Origin: Streptomyces hyderabadensis
Lineage (GTDB): Bacteria; Actinomycetota; Actinomycetes; Streptomycetales; Streptomycetaceae
Reading direction: 5' to 3'
DNA length: 64,000 nucleotides
NCBI RefSeq assembly: GCF_020404845.1
Contig: NZ_JAIOJZ010000005.1
Coordinates: forward strand, 1 to 64,000
Shown: piece by piece, positions 49,050 to 56,862 of the stretch
Position numbering within the stretch: position 1 is the stretch's first letter
Layout of the letters: each line of letters begins with the position of its first letter
The notes under the pieces: model-generated
Database searches by the model: none
Seen by the model: only the letters and a program-made list of their open reading frames with translations
Told to the model about the DNA's origin: nothing
Program-made: the position numbers and the translations under genes

Positions 49050-50069
49050 ATGGCGCACGGGGAGCGGACACCACAGCGGGCGGCGCCGGGGGTGGTGCTC
49101 GCCGCCGCGGTGGTCGCCGCGCTGGCCGTCGCCGCGCTCGCGCTGCGCCCCGCGGAGGGGCTGCTGCACTCCGGCCGGGGGCCGCTGGGCCACTGGGGCT
49201 TCGTGGCGATCGGGATCTCGGCCGTCTGGACGTTCGGGGCGTGGACGGCCGTCCAGCGCCTGCGCCACCGTTTCGGCGCCGACCGCCTGTCGCTGCCGCC
49301 GGGTGAGGAGCGGCTGCGCGAGGCCGCCGCACCCCTGCTGCTCGCCACGGCGGGCGTGGTCGGCGTCCTCGCCCTGGTCCTGCACCGGTTCTCCACCGGC
49401 GACAGCACGTCGGGACCGCCCCCGCCCCCGGCGACGGACCCGATGCCCACGCCGACCCTCGCCTCGCTCCCGCCCCAGGAGCGGCCCGGCTCGACGGACC
49501 ACTCCTCCCTGCCGCTGTACCTGGTGCTCGTGCTGCTGGCCGCGGTCGCCGTCGTGCTCGTCGTGGTGGCCGTCGTACGGCGGCTGCGGCGCTTCGGGCT
49601 GAGGGTGCCGCAGCGCCCGGGGCTCGCGGGCGCCGCGACGGGGGACGACGACGCGCGGCTGCTGCTGTCCGCCGTGCGGTCGGGCCGCCGCGCCCTGTCC
49701 GGCACCGAGGACGACGCCCGGGCGGCCGTCATCGCCTGCTACGCCGCGATGGAGGACGCCCTGGTCGCGTCCGGGGTGCCGCGCCACGCCTCCGACAGCC
49801 CCGCCGACCTGCTCGCCCGCGCCGCCGGTGCGGGCTTCACGCCGGGCCCCGCCGCACCGCGGCTCACCGCGCTCTTCCGCGAGGCCCGCTACTCCTCGCA
49901 CCCGATGGACGCCGCGCACCGACAGGCCGCGGCGGACTCGCTGGAGGAGATCGCGTCCCTGCTCGACGCCCGCGCGAGCGACGGGGACCGGAACCCGGGC
50001 GACGGGGACGGAAACCAGAGCGACCGCGACAGGAACCCGGGCGACCCGAACCCGGAGGCCCGGCGATGA
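49050..50069 (+). CDS. DUF4129-domain membrane protein
   Basis: A 339-residue protein with three spans: AAPGVVLAAAVVAALAVAAL, WGFVAIGISAVWTFGAWTAV and, after a Pro/Thr-rich stretch, YLVLVLLAAVAVVLVVVAVV, plus a weaker one at ~95-112. The C-terminal DUF4129 domain contains RAAVIACYAAMEDALVASGV, RHASDSPADLLARAAGAGF and TALFREARYSSHPMDAAHRQ, the conserved core of this family. It ends in an Asp/Gly/Asn/Arg low-complexity tail (DRNPGDGDGNQSDRDRNPGD) that looks like a small repeat expansion. First gene of a five-gene overlapping operon with MoxR and DUF58 proteins. Confidence 0.83.
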   Translation: MAHGERTPQRAAPGVVLAAAVVAALAVAALALRPAEGLLHSGRGPLGHWGFVAIGISAVWTFGAWTAVQRLRHRFGADRLSLPPGEERLREAAAPLLLATAGVVGVLALVLHRFSTGDSTSGPPPPPATDPMPTPTLASLPPQERPGSTDHSSLPLYLVLVLLAAVAVVLVVVAVVRRLRRFGLRVPQRPGLAGAATGDDDARLLLSAVRSGRRALSGTEDDARAAVIACYAAMEDALVASGVPRHASDSPADLLARAAGAGFTPGPAAPRLTALFREARYSSHPMDAAHRQAAADSLEEIASLLDARASDGDRNPGDGDGNQSDRDRNPGDPNPEARR

Positions 50070-50659
50070 CCCCTTCCACGGCGGGAAGCTCCGGCGAGGA
50101 CATGCTCACCCTGCGCCGTCTCGGACTGCTCGGCGGCGCCATCGCCGGTTCGGGCGTCCTGCTCGTCCTGCTCCTCGACGGCGCCGAGGCGGCCGGGGCC
50201 CTCGTGGCCCTGCTCACCGCCGTCGCCCTGCTCGCCGCCCGGTACGTCGCCGGGGCGGGCGCCCTGGACTCCTCCTACCGGGACGAGGTGCGCCTGCTGC
50301 GGACCCGGCTGCCCGGCATGGGCGAGTGGCGACGGAACGTGGCCACCTCCACCGGACCCGACGGCGCCCTCTACTACCGTGCCGTGCTCCGCACCGAGCT
50401 GCGCCACCTGTACGCCGCCGCGCTCGCCGAGCACCACCACGTCTCCCTGGAGCACCAGCCCGAACGGGCCGCCGAGCTGGTCGGCCCCGAGCTGTGGCCC
50501 TGGCTCGGCCCCGTACCGCCGGGCACCGGGCCCGACGGCGAGGTGCCCGCCGAGGTGCTGCGCCGCCTCGTCGACCGGCTCGAATCACTCGGCGCGCCTC
50601 GTACCCGCAGCTCCCGCACCACCCGTAGCCCCCGTACCGGTAAGGACCAAGCGACGTGA
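50066..50659 (+). CDS. Membrane protein of the MoxR/DUF58 operon
   Basis: A 197-residue protein with two adjacent spans near the N terminus (LLGGAIAGSGVLLVLLLDGA and ALVALLTAVALLAARYVAG), then a ~130-residue cytoplasmic part with YYRAVLRTELRHLYAAALAE and HHHVSLEHQPERAAELVGPE. The end is Arg/Ser/Thr-rich. The ATG overlaps the upstream stop by 4 bases and its stop overlaps the moxR GTG. In other actinobacteria this position is held by a small membrane protein of unknown role; no enzymatic motif is visible. Confidence 0.75.
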   Translation: MTPSTAGSSGEDMLTLRRLGLLGGAIAGSGVLLVLLLDGAEAAGALVALLTAVALLAARYVAGAGALDSSYRDEVRLLRTRLPGMGEWRRNVATSTGPDGALYYRAVLRTELRHLYAAALAEHHHVSLEHQPERAAELVGPELWPWLGPVPPGTGPDGEVPAEVLRRLVDRLESLGAPRTRSSRTTRSPRTGKDQAT

Positions 50660-51654
50660 CGACTGACTCCACGCCCCAGCTCCGCACCGCCGAGCAGGTC
50701 GGCGAGCAGGCCGGTGCCGTACTGCGCGAGATCGGCCGTGCCGTCGTCGGCAAGCCGGACGCCCTCGAACTCGTGATGCTGGGCGTGCTGGCCGGCGGCC
50801 ACGTCCTCGTCGAGGACCTGCCGGGGCTCGGCAAGACGCTCCTCGCCCGCTCCTTCGCCACCACCCTCGGCCTGGACTTCCGCCGGATCCAGTTCACCCC
50901 CGACCTGCTGCCCTCCGACGTCACCGGAACGCCGCTGTACGACCAGCGCACCGGCGAGATGGTGTTCCACCCCGGTCCGGTCTTCACGCACCTGCTGCTC
51001 GCCGACGAGATCAACCGGACGCCGCCGAAGACCCAGGCCGCGCTGCTGGAGGCGATGGCCGAGTCGCAGGTGACCGTGGACGGCGAGACCCGGCCGCTCG
51101 CCGACCCCTTCCTGGTGATCGCGACGGCCAACCCGGTGGAGTACGAGGGCACGTACTCGCTGCCCGAGGCCCAGCTCGACCGGTTCCAGCTGCGGGTGCG
51201 GATGGGCTATCTGACCGCCCGCGAGGAGCTGGCCATGCTGCGGGCCCGGATCGACCGGGCCGCGCCCGAGGCCGTGCTCGAACGGCTCGCGGGACCGCAG
51301 GACGTGGTGGCGTGGCGGGCGGTCGTGGAGCGGGTGGAGATCGACGACGACCTGCTGGAGTACGCCGTCGCGCTCGTCGCCGCGACCCGCGAGCACCCGC
51401 AGATCAGCATCGGCGCCTCGCCGCGCGGCGGGCTCGCCCTGGTCCAGCTCGCCCGCGCCCGCGCCGTGCTGGACGGCCGCGACTACGTCGTCCCGGAGGA
51501 CGTCAAGGACCTCGCGGTGCCCGCGCTGGCCCACCGGGTTTCACTGCGGCCGGAGTTGTGGGTGCGGGAGATGTCGACGGACGACGTGCTGCGCGAGATC
51601 GTCGACGGCGTCGGCACGCCCACGACGCGGCGTACCGCCGCCGTGTCGTCGTGA
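50656..51654 (+). CDS. MoxR-family AAA+ ATPase
   Basis: A 332-residue AAA+ ATPase, a chaperone-like protein that assembles or activates partner complexes. LVEDLPGLGKTLLARSFATT is Walker A, HLLLADEINRTPPKTQAALL is Walker B with sensor residues, VIATANPVEYEGTYSLPEAQ carries sensor 1, and SIGASPRGGLALVQLARARA is the helical lid with sensor 2. The start is GTG at 50656. It is the central gene of the DUF4129-MoxR-DUF58 cluster, and MoxR proteins almost always pair with DUF58 proteins such as the next gene product. Confidence 0.92.
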   Translation: MTTDSTPQLRTAEQVGEQAGAVLREIGRAVVGKPDALELVMLGVLAGGHVLVEDLPGLGKTLLARSFATTLGLDFRRIQFTPDLLPSDVTGTPLYDQRTGEMVFHPGPVFTHLLLADEINRTPPKTQAALLEAMAESQVTVDGETRPLADPFLVIATANPVEYEGTYSLPEAQLDRFQLRVRMGYLTAREELAMLRARIDRAAPEAVLERLAGPQDVVAWRAVVERVEIDDDLLEYAVALVAATREHPQISIGASPRGGLALVQLARARAVLDGRDYVVPEDVKDLAVPALAHRVSLRPELWVREMSTDDVLREIVDGVGTPTTRRTAAVSS

Positions 51655-53069
51655 CCGCGCCCGCACCGCGACCGGCACCGTCACCGGCTGCCGCGCCCAC
51701 ACCGGCACCGGATCCGGCTCCGGGTGCCGCGCCCACACCCGCGCCCCGGCCTGGGGCGGCGGTGGTCCGGGCCCTGGAGGGGCGCACCTCCCCGACGCAG
51801 CCGCCGCCCCCGCCGCCCGGCGGCCCGCGCCCCGGTGAGCGCACGCTGCGGCTGCTGACCGTCGCCGTGGTGGCACTGGCCGCCGCGCTGCTCACCGGCC
51901 GGGCGTGGCTGCTGGCGCTCGCGGCGGCGCCGCTGGTGCTGCTCGCGCTCGCGCTGCCCCGCGCCCACGCCCGCCGGATCGAGACGTCGGCGACCGTCGA
52001 GCCGGGGCGCTGCTTCGAGGGCGACACGGTCACCGTCCGCATCGCGGTGGCCCACGACGGCGACGCCGTGCGTCTGGACCCCGGGGTCACGCTCGGGCCG
52101 GGCCTGCGCCTGGACGAGGTCGTCGTCGGCCCGTCCACGGTGACGCTGCGCCACACGGCGCTGCACTGGGGCCGCTGGTCGCTCGGCCCGGTGGACGTCG
52201 ACGTGTACGACCCCGGCGGCACCGTGCGCCGCACCGTGCGGGTCGAGGCGGCCGAGGTGTCCGTCTTCCCGCGCGCCACCCAGGCCCGGTTCACGCCCAT
52301 CCCGGTACGGCTGCCGCAGCGGCTCGGCGAGCACGCCTCGCCGCAGTCCGGCGAGGGCGTCGAGGTCATCGGGGTGGGTCCCTGGGTCCCCGGGGAGCGG
52401 CAGCGGCGCATCCACTGGCCGTCGACGACCCGGCGCGGGTCGGTGCAGCTGCACCGGTTCGCGGCCGAGCGGGCCGCCGACACGGTGATGCTGATCGACG
52501 CGTTCGGGGACGTCGTCGACCCGGTGACCGGACTGTCCTCGCTGGACGAGACGGTGCGGGCGGCGGCCGGGCTCACCCGGGCCTATCTGCGCACCCACGA
52601 CCGGGTGGGCGTCGTCTCGACCGGCGGCACCACCCGGTGGCTGGCGCCGGGCACCGGGGACGCGGCGTTCTACCGCATCGTGGAGAGCGTCCTCGACGTC
52701 CGCAAGGACCGCTCCTTCGGCGGCGACGGCCTGGAGCGGGTCCCGCCGCCCGCGCTGCCGGAAGGTGCCCTGGTGTACGTGTTCACCCCGCTCAGCGACG
52801 CCCGGATCCTTCAGGTGCTGCGCGATCTGCAGGCGCGCGGGCGCCGCCCGGTCGTCGTCGAGATTCCGAGCGGGGACCCGGTGGTGGAACCGGGGGACGA
52901 GGCGGGCGAGTTGGGACTGCGGCTGTGGCGCGCGGAGCGCGAGGCGATGCGGTTCGCGCTGCGCGACAGCGGCGTGCCGGTGCTGCGGCACACCGAGGGC
53001 GAGTCACTGGATCTGGCGCTGGCACCGCTGCTGGCGGGGCGGGTCGGCGGAAGGGGGCGCGCGCGATGA
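51651..53069 (+). CDS. DUF58-domain membrane protein, MoxR partner
   Basis: A 472-residue protein. Residues 1-70 are a Pro/Ala run (APTPAPDPAPGAAPTPAP) rarely seen in the family. Two spans follow (LTVAVVALAAALLTGRAWLL, ALAAAPLVLLALALP). A beta-rich middle domain leads to the DUF58 core: RRIHWPSTTRRGSVQLHRFA and AERAADTVMLIDAFGD, a vWA-like fold. FTPLSDARILQVLRDLQARG is near the end. GTG at 51651 overlaps the MoxR stop (GTGA). Expected role: target or partner of MoxR at the membrane, possibly in envelope protein assembly. Confidence 0.87.
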   Translation: MTAPAPRPAPSPAAAPTPAPDPAPGAAPTPAPRPGAAVVRALEGRTSPTQPPPPPPGGPRPGERTLRLLTVAVVALAAALLTGRAWLLALAAAPLVLLALALPRAHARRIETSATVEPGRCFEGDTVTVRIAVAHDGDAVRLDPGVTLGPGLRLDEVVVGPSTVTLRHTALHWGRWSLGPVDVDVYDPGGTVRRTVRVEAAEVSVFPRATQARFTPIPVRLPQRLGEHASPQSGEGVEVIGVGPWVPGERQRRIHWPSTTRRGSVQLHRFAAERAADTVMLIDAFGDVVDPVTGLSSLDETVRAAAGLTRAYLRTHDRVGVVSTGGTTRWLAPGTGDAAFYRIVESVLDVRKDRSFGGDGLERVPPPALPEGALVYVFTPLSDARILQVLRDLQARGRRPVVVEIPSGDPVVEPGDEAGELGLRLWRAEREAMRFALRDSGVPVLRHTEGESLDLALAPLLAGRVGGRGRAR

Positions 53070-53662
53070 CGGCACTGGACACGCGGGTCGGCCTGCGGGA
53101 GTACCTCGGCTACTGGATCGGCACCGTGCCGGTGCGGGTGCTCGCGGTGGCGGCCGTCGTGATGGCGTGGCGCCCGTGGGCCACGGTGGAAACGGCCGGG
53201 GACGCGGTGCCCTTCGGCTGCGCGGTCGCCTTCGCGCTGTGGGCGGCGCCCTCACTGGACCGGCGGCCGTCGATGGAGGCCGTCTGGTGGTCCTACCGGC
53301 TGCTGCGCCACCGTACGACGCTGCTGGCGTCGGGCGTCGTGGTGATCGCGGCCTTCGAGGACCGGGAGTGGTGGGAGGGCGCCGGTGTGGTCGTGCTGCT
53401 GGTCGCCTATCTGGTGACCAGTGAGACCTGGCCGTGGCGGTGGGGCCGCGGCACCGCCCGGGTGTGGGGCGAGGCGGTCGCGGCCTGCGCGGGAGCGGGT
53501 GTGGTGGCGGCCGCCGCGGCGGTACCGGTGACCGGGACCGGCTCGGGACTGGGCCGGGTGATCGCCGCCGGTGCGGTGGTCGGTCTGGCGGTGGCCGGGG
53601 GCACGGTGCTGCGCGCCCGGTGGCGGGGCGATGCCCCGGTGACTCGGGCCCCGGGGGACTGA
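53066..53662 (+). CDS. Membrane protein, last gene of the MoxR operon
   Basis: A 198-residue protein with about five hydrophobic segments: VRVLAVAAVVMAWRPWATV, AVPFGCAVAFALWAAPSL, LLASGVVVIAAFEDREWW, AGVVVLLVAYLVTSETW and, at the C terminus, AACAGAGVVAAAAAVPVTG and IAAGAVVGLAVAGGTVL. ATG at 53066 overlaps the DUF58 stop by 4 bases. I know of no defined family. It completes the five-gene cluster, which lacks the transglutaminase-like protein often found in such operons. Confidence 0.7.
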   Translation: MTALDTRVGLREYLGYWIGTVPVRVLAVAAVVMAWRPWATVETAGDAVPFGCAVAFALWAAPSLDRRPSMEAVWWSYRLLRHRTTLLASGVVVIAAFEDREWWEGAGVVVLLVAYLVTSETWPWRWGRGTARVWGEAVAACAGAGVVAAAAAVPVTGTGSGLGRVIAAGAVVGLAVAGGTVLRARWRGDAPVTRAPGD

Positions 53663-53854
53663 AGGGCAACGCGACTGCCCGTCCGACGGCGGCGGCACCC
53701 CGGTCGCGGCCTCGCTCCGACGGCCGTTCCGGCATTCGGTCGCAGGATGTTCACACCCCGTCAATTTTCGTCCCAGCCCTTCATATGACGGCTGGTAGCG
53801 TGCCCAGCGCTTCACCCCCACAGACCGAAGTAACCGATCTTTGGACTTCACTTC

Positions 53855-55210
53855 ATGACTGGTACGCCAGACGAAACCCCCACGCACACCTTCACCCCGG
53901 GCGGACGGCGCAGGCACCGCAGGGCGAGAGTGAGCCGCGTCGGCGCCCGCCGGGCCCTCGTGCTCGCGATGGCCGTGCCCGTGGCCTCCGCCACGCTGGC
54001 CGGAACGTCCGCCTTCGCCGCCGACGACAGCGCCCCGCGGACCCAGGGCATCTCGGTCGACGACCTCGCCGCCGACGACGCGCAGCTGGTCAAGAACCTC
54101 AACGAGCGCCTCGCCGACGAGCGCCTGGGCACCGACGTCAGCGGCGTCGTCCTGGACGCCGACTCGGACACCGCCCTGTGGGACCACAACGGCTCCACCG
54201 CCCTCATGCCGGCCTCCAACGCCAAGCTCGCCACGGCCACCACCGCCCTGACGCTGCTGGGTGCGAACCACGAGTTCACCACCAAGGTCGTGTACGGCGA
54301 GGGCACCCTCACCCTCGTCGGCGGCGGTGATCGCACCCTCACGAGCGAGGACGTCGCCGCGCTGGCCAAGACCGCCGCCGACGGACTCAAGGCGGCGGGC
54401 CGCACCGACGTCCAGGTCCGGGTCGACGACAGCCTGTTCGCCGAACCGAGCCTCGCCGAGGGCTGGAACGAGGGCTACTACCCCACCGAGGTCGCCCCGG
54501 TCCGTTCCCTCGTCGTGGACGGCGCCGCCGTCCAGGACACGTCGATCGACGCGGGCAAGGTCTTCGCGAAGCAGCTCGCCGCGCAGGGCATCACCGTCAC
54601 CGGCGAGGTGGGCCGCACGACGGCGAAGCAGTCCGACGTGCCGGTGGCGCAGCACAAGTCGGCGCCGCTGTCGGACATCGTCAAGAAGATGCTCAAGACC
54701 AGCGACAACAACATCGCCGAGACCCTGCTGCGGATGACCGCCGTGGAGCTGGGCAAGCCGGGCACCTTCGAGAGCGGCACCGCGCTGGTCCGCCAGGTGC
54801 TCAGCTCGTACGGCATCTCCCTCGACAACTTCGAGATGCACGACGGCAGCGGCCTGTCCCGCGCCGACCGCATCCCGGCCGCGACGCTCGCGCAGCTCCT
54901 CGACGCGATCACGGAGTCCCCCGCCCTGGGCTCGATCCTGGAGGGGCTGCCGGTCGCGGGCGAGGCAGGGGCCAGCCTCGGCCCGGAGTGGGGCCGCTTC
55001 GACGACCCCAACTCCCAGTGCGCCGTCGGCAAGGTGCACGCGAAGACCGGCACGCTCACCGGTGCCATCGCCCTGAGCGGGGTCACGCAGACCGACGACG
55101 GCGACTGGCGCATCTTCTCCTTCATCGAGAACAACTCGACGGCCGACCCGAGCGACATCAAGGACGCCATGGACGGCCTCGCCGCGACCGTGAACGGCTG
55201 CTGGGCCTGA
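53855..55210 (+). CDS. dacB: D-alanyl-D-alanine carboxypeptidase/endopeptidase (PBP4, DacB type)
   Basis: A 451-residue secreted penicillin-binding protein of the S13 family. A long basic signal region (RRRHRRARVSRVGARRALVL) leads to a cleavage site near AFA-ADDS. Active site motifs: SxxK at ASNAKLATATTAL (Ser121, Lys124), SxN at KTSDNNIAETLLRM, and KTG at HAKTGTLTGAIALSG. LVSLVV-like insert domain residues and VRVDDSLFAEPSLAEGWNEG are typical of PBP4. It removes terminal D-Ala and cuts cross-links in peptidoglycan. A 192-base gap upstream should hold its promoter. Confidence 0.93.
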   Translation: MTGTPDETPTHTFTPGGRRRHRRARVSRVGARRALVLAMAVPVASATLAGTSAFAADDSAPRTQGISVDDLAADDAQLVKNLNERLADERLGTDVSGVVLDADSDTALWDHNGSTALMPASNAKLATATTALTLLGANHEFTTKVVYGEGTLTLVGGGDRTLTSEDVAALAKTAADGLKAAGRTDVQVRVDDSLFAEPSLAEGWNEGYYPTEVAPVRSLVVDGAAVQDTSIDAGKVFAKQLAAQGITVTGEVGRTTAKQSDVPVAQHKSAPLSDIVKKMLKTSDNNIAETLLRMTAVELGKPGTFESGTALVRQVLSSYGISLDNFEMHDGSGLSRADRIPAATLAQLLDAITESPALGSILEGLPVAGEAGASLGPEWGRFDDPNSQCAVGKVHAKTGTLTGAIALSGVTQTDDGDWRIFSFIENNSTADPSDIKDAMDGLAATVNGCWA

Positions 55211-55221
55211 CGCGTCGCACG

Positions 55222-55278
55222 TGACGGGGCGTGGAGATCTGGTGAAGGCCCCCGAGGGCAGACGGGTGTGCCCCGTCA
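55222..55278. terminator. Hairpin between convergent dacB and RsbW-like genes
   Basis: TGACGGGGC and GCCCCGTCA pair perfectly over 9 bases. The long internal region contains a smaller GGCC/GGGC hairpin. The right arm includes the stop codon of the minus-strand ATPase gene (55276-55278). Confidence 0.6.
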
Positions 55279-55719
55279 GTCCGCCGGGACGACGCACTCG
55301 AACCACACGACCTTGCCGGGTCCCCGCTCCGTCACGCCCCACTTGTCCGCCAGCTCCGACACCAGCAGCAGCCCGCGCCCGCCCTCGTCCGACCCGTGGG
55401 ACTCCAGGGGCACGGCCGGCACACCGTCCCCGCTGTCGTGGACCTCGACGCGTACGCCGTCCCGGCCGGGCAGCAGCCCGAGTTTCAGCAGGAAGCCCCG
55501 GCCGGGCGGTACGCCGTGCAGCAGGGCGTTGGTCGCCAGTTCGCTGACGCACAGCACCACGTCGTCCGCGCGTGCGCGCAGTCCCCAGTCGTCGAGCGCC
55601 TCCCTCGCGAACGCCCGCGCGGCGGGGACGGACCGGCGCTCGCGGCGGTAGAAACGCTCACGTGGGGACGGGGGTGGAGTTTCGTTGTTCACGTGACGAG
55701 GGTCACGCTCCGTGGTCAT
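55276..55719 (-). CDS. RsbW-type ATP-binding protein of a WhiJ-like cluster
   Basis: A 147-residue single-domain GHKL ATPase. VVLCVSELATNALLHGVPPG is the N box, VRVEVHDSGDGVPAVPLE includes G1, and DEGGRGLLLVSELADKWGVT is G2. It diverges from an XRE/DUF5753 gene followed by a DUF397 gene, a trio known around whiJ and abaA in Streptomyces. ATG at 55719 and a GTG at 55692 are both without clear ribosome binding sites; leaderless translation is possible. Role in the trio is not established; kinase activity on a partner is an inference. Confidence 0.82.
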   Translation of the reverse strand: MTTERDPRHVNNETPPPSPRERFYRRERRSVPAARAFAREALDDWGLRARADDVVLCVSELATNALLHGVPPGRGFLLKLGLLPGRDGVRVEVHDSGDGVPAVPLESHGSDEGGRGLLLVSELADKWGVTERGPGKVVWFECVVPAD

Positions 55720-55740
55720 GATGGGACAGTGCGCATGGCC

Positions 55741-55784
55741 GTACAGCCGGTCTGTACGGGTGCGCGTTGGTGAACGTACGCGCA
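55741..55784. promoter_or_regulatory. Two inverted repeats between divergent WhiJ-like genes
   Basis: GTACAG-CCGGT-CTGTAC (55741-55757) is a 6-bp inverted repeat. TGCGCGT at 55761-55767 pairs with ACGCGCA at 55778-55784 over 7 bases. Both fall in the 85-base gap between the divergent ATPase and XRE genes and are good candidate operators for the XRE protein. Confidence 0.55.
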
Positions 55785-55804
55785 TGGGTGGGGAGTTCGA
55801 CCTC

Positions 55805-56623
55805 ATGGCCACGACGACACGGAGGAACGCCTCCGCGATGAAGATGGTGGGCGCGCTGCTCGCCCTCTACCGGCAGGCGGCGGGACACACCCAGCGGTCC
55901 CTGGGCGAGCGCTTCGTCATCGGCGAGCAGCAGATCGCCTCGATCGAACAGGGCCGACGGCCACTGAAACCGGACCTCGCCGAGCAGCTCGACGAACTCC
56001 TCGGCACCAAGGGGGCGTTGTCGATCGCGCTGAGCAAGATGCCGGAGGTGGATCTGGTCCCGTTGTGGGCGGAGGAGTTCCTGGACCGGGAGCGGGAGGC
56101 CATCGCCATCTCCTCGTACGAGAACCAGGTGCTGCCGGGTCTGCTTCAGACGGAGGCGTACGCGTGGGCGGTGTTCCGCAGTCGCGTGCCCTTCTACGAC
56201 GAGGACACGATCGCCCGACTGGCGGCGGCACGCATCGAGCGGCAGGGGATCCTCCAGGGCAAGGAGCCGCCGATCACGTGCTTCGTGGTCTGGGAGCCCG
56301 TCGTTCGGGCACCGATCGGCGGACGGACCGTGTGGCGCGAGCAGCTGCGGCACCTGCGCGCGTGCTCGGAACTGCCGGGGCTCATGCTCCAGGTGCTGCC
56401 CTTGGACCGCGCCAGTCACGCGTCCCTGGACGGCCCGTTCGTCCTGCTCGAAACCCCAGAACACCAGCGGCTTGCCTACACGGAGAACCAGCGCGGCAGT
56501 CAACTCATCGCCGACCCCGATGAGGTGGCGATCCTCACGCAGAAATGTGCGATGCTGCGGTCTCAGGCCCTCACCCCCGAGGACACGAGGGATCTGCTGG
56601 ACCGTCTCCTGGGAGAGCAATGA
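55805..56623 (+). CDS. XRE-family HTH protein with DUF5753 (WhiJ-like)
   Basis: A 272-residue DNA-binding protein. The HTH_31/XRE domain is VGALLALYRQAAGHTQRSLG, ERFVIGEQQIASIEQGRRPL (residues ~14-70). The DUF5753 domain begins at ISSYENQVLPGLLQTEAYAW and includes CFVVWEPVVRAPIGGRTVWR, LRACSELPGLMLQVLPLD and FVLLETPEHQRLAYTE. Relatives include WhiJ, which represses development until a small DUF397 partner intervenes. ATG at 55805 has GGGAG nine bases upstream. It overlaps the DUF397 gene by 4 bases. Confidence 0.9.
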   Translation: MATTTRRNASAMKMVGALLALYRQAAGHTQRSLGERFVIGEQQIASIEQGRRPLKPDLAEQLDELLGTKGALSIALSKMPEVDLVPLWAEEFLDREREAIAISSYENQVLPGLLQTEAYAWAVFRSRVPFYDEDTIARLAAARIERQGILQGKEPPITCFVVWEPVVRAPIGGRTVWREQLRHLRACSELPGLMLQVLPLDRASHASLDGPFVLLETPEHQRLAYTENQRGSQLIADPDEVAILTQKCAMLRSQALTPEDTRDLLDRLLGEQ

Positions 56624-56862
56624 GCAGCACCGCACTTCGGTGGTTCAAGTCGAGCTACAGCGGCAGCGAGGGCGGCAACTGCGTGGAAGTAGCTCACGAG
56701 TGGCACAAGTCGACCTACAGCGGCAGCGAAGGCGGCCAGTGCGTAGAGGTCGCCCAAGAACCCACCGCCATCCACATCCGCGACTCCAAAGCCCCGCAGG
56801 GACACGTCACCGTCGGACCAGGCGCCTGGGCCGCGTTCCTCGGGGCGTTCGGGGCTCGCTGA
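56620..56862 (+). CDS. DUF397 protein with two copies of its core motif
   Basis: An 80-residue small acidic protein. The DUF397 signature appears twice: WFKSSYSGSEGGNCVEVAHE and then WHKSTYSGSEGGQCVEVAQE, followed by IHIRDSKAPQGHVTVGPGAW at the end. The second half with RDSK and the final aromatic region belongs to one complete domain; the first is an extra N-terminal repeat. DUF397 proteins act with the adjacent XRE/DUF5753 regulator. ATGA overlap with the upstream gene. Its last 56 bases overlap the end of the convergent esterase gene. Confidence 0.88.
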   Translation: MSSTALRWFKSSYSGSEGGNCVEVAHEWHKSTYSGSEGGQCVEVAQEPTAIHIRDSKAPQGHVTVGPGAWAAFLGAFGAR

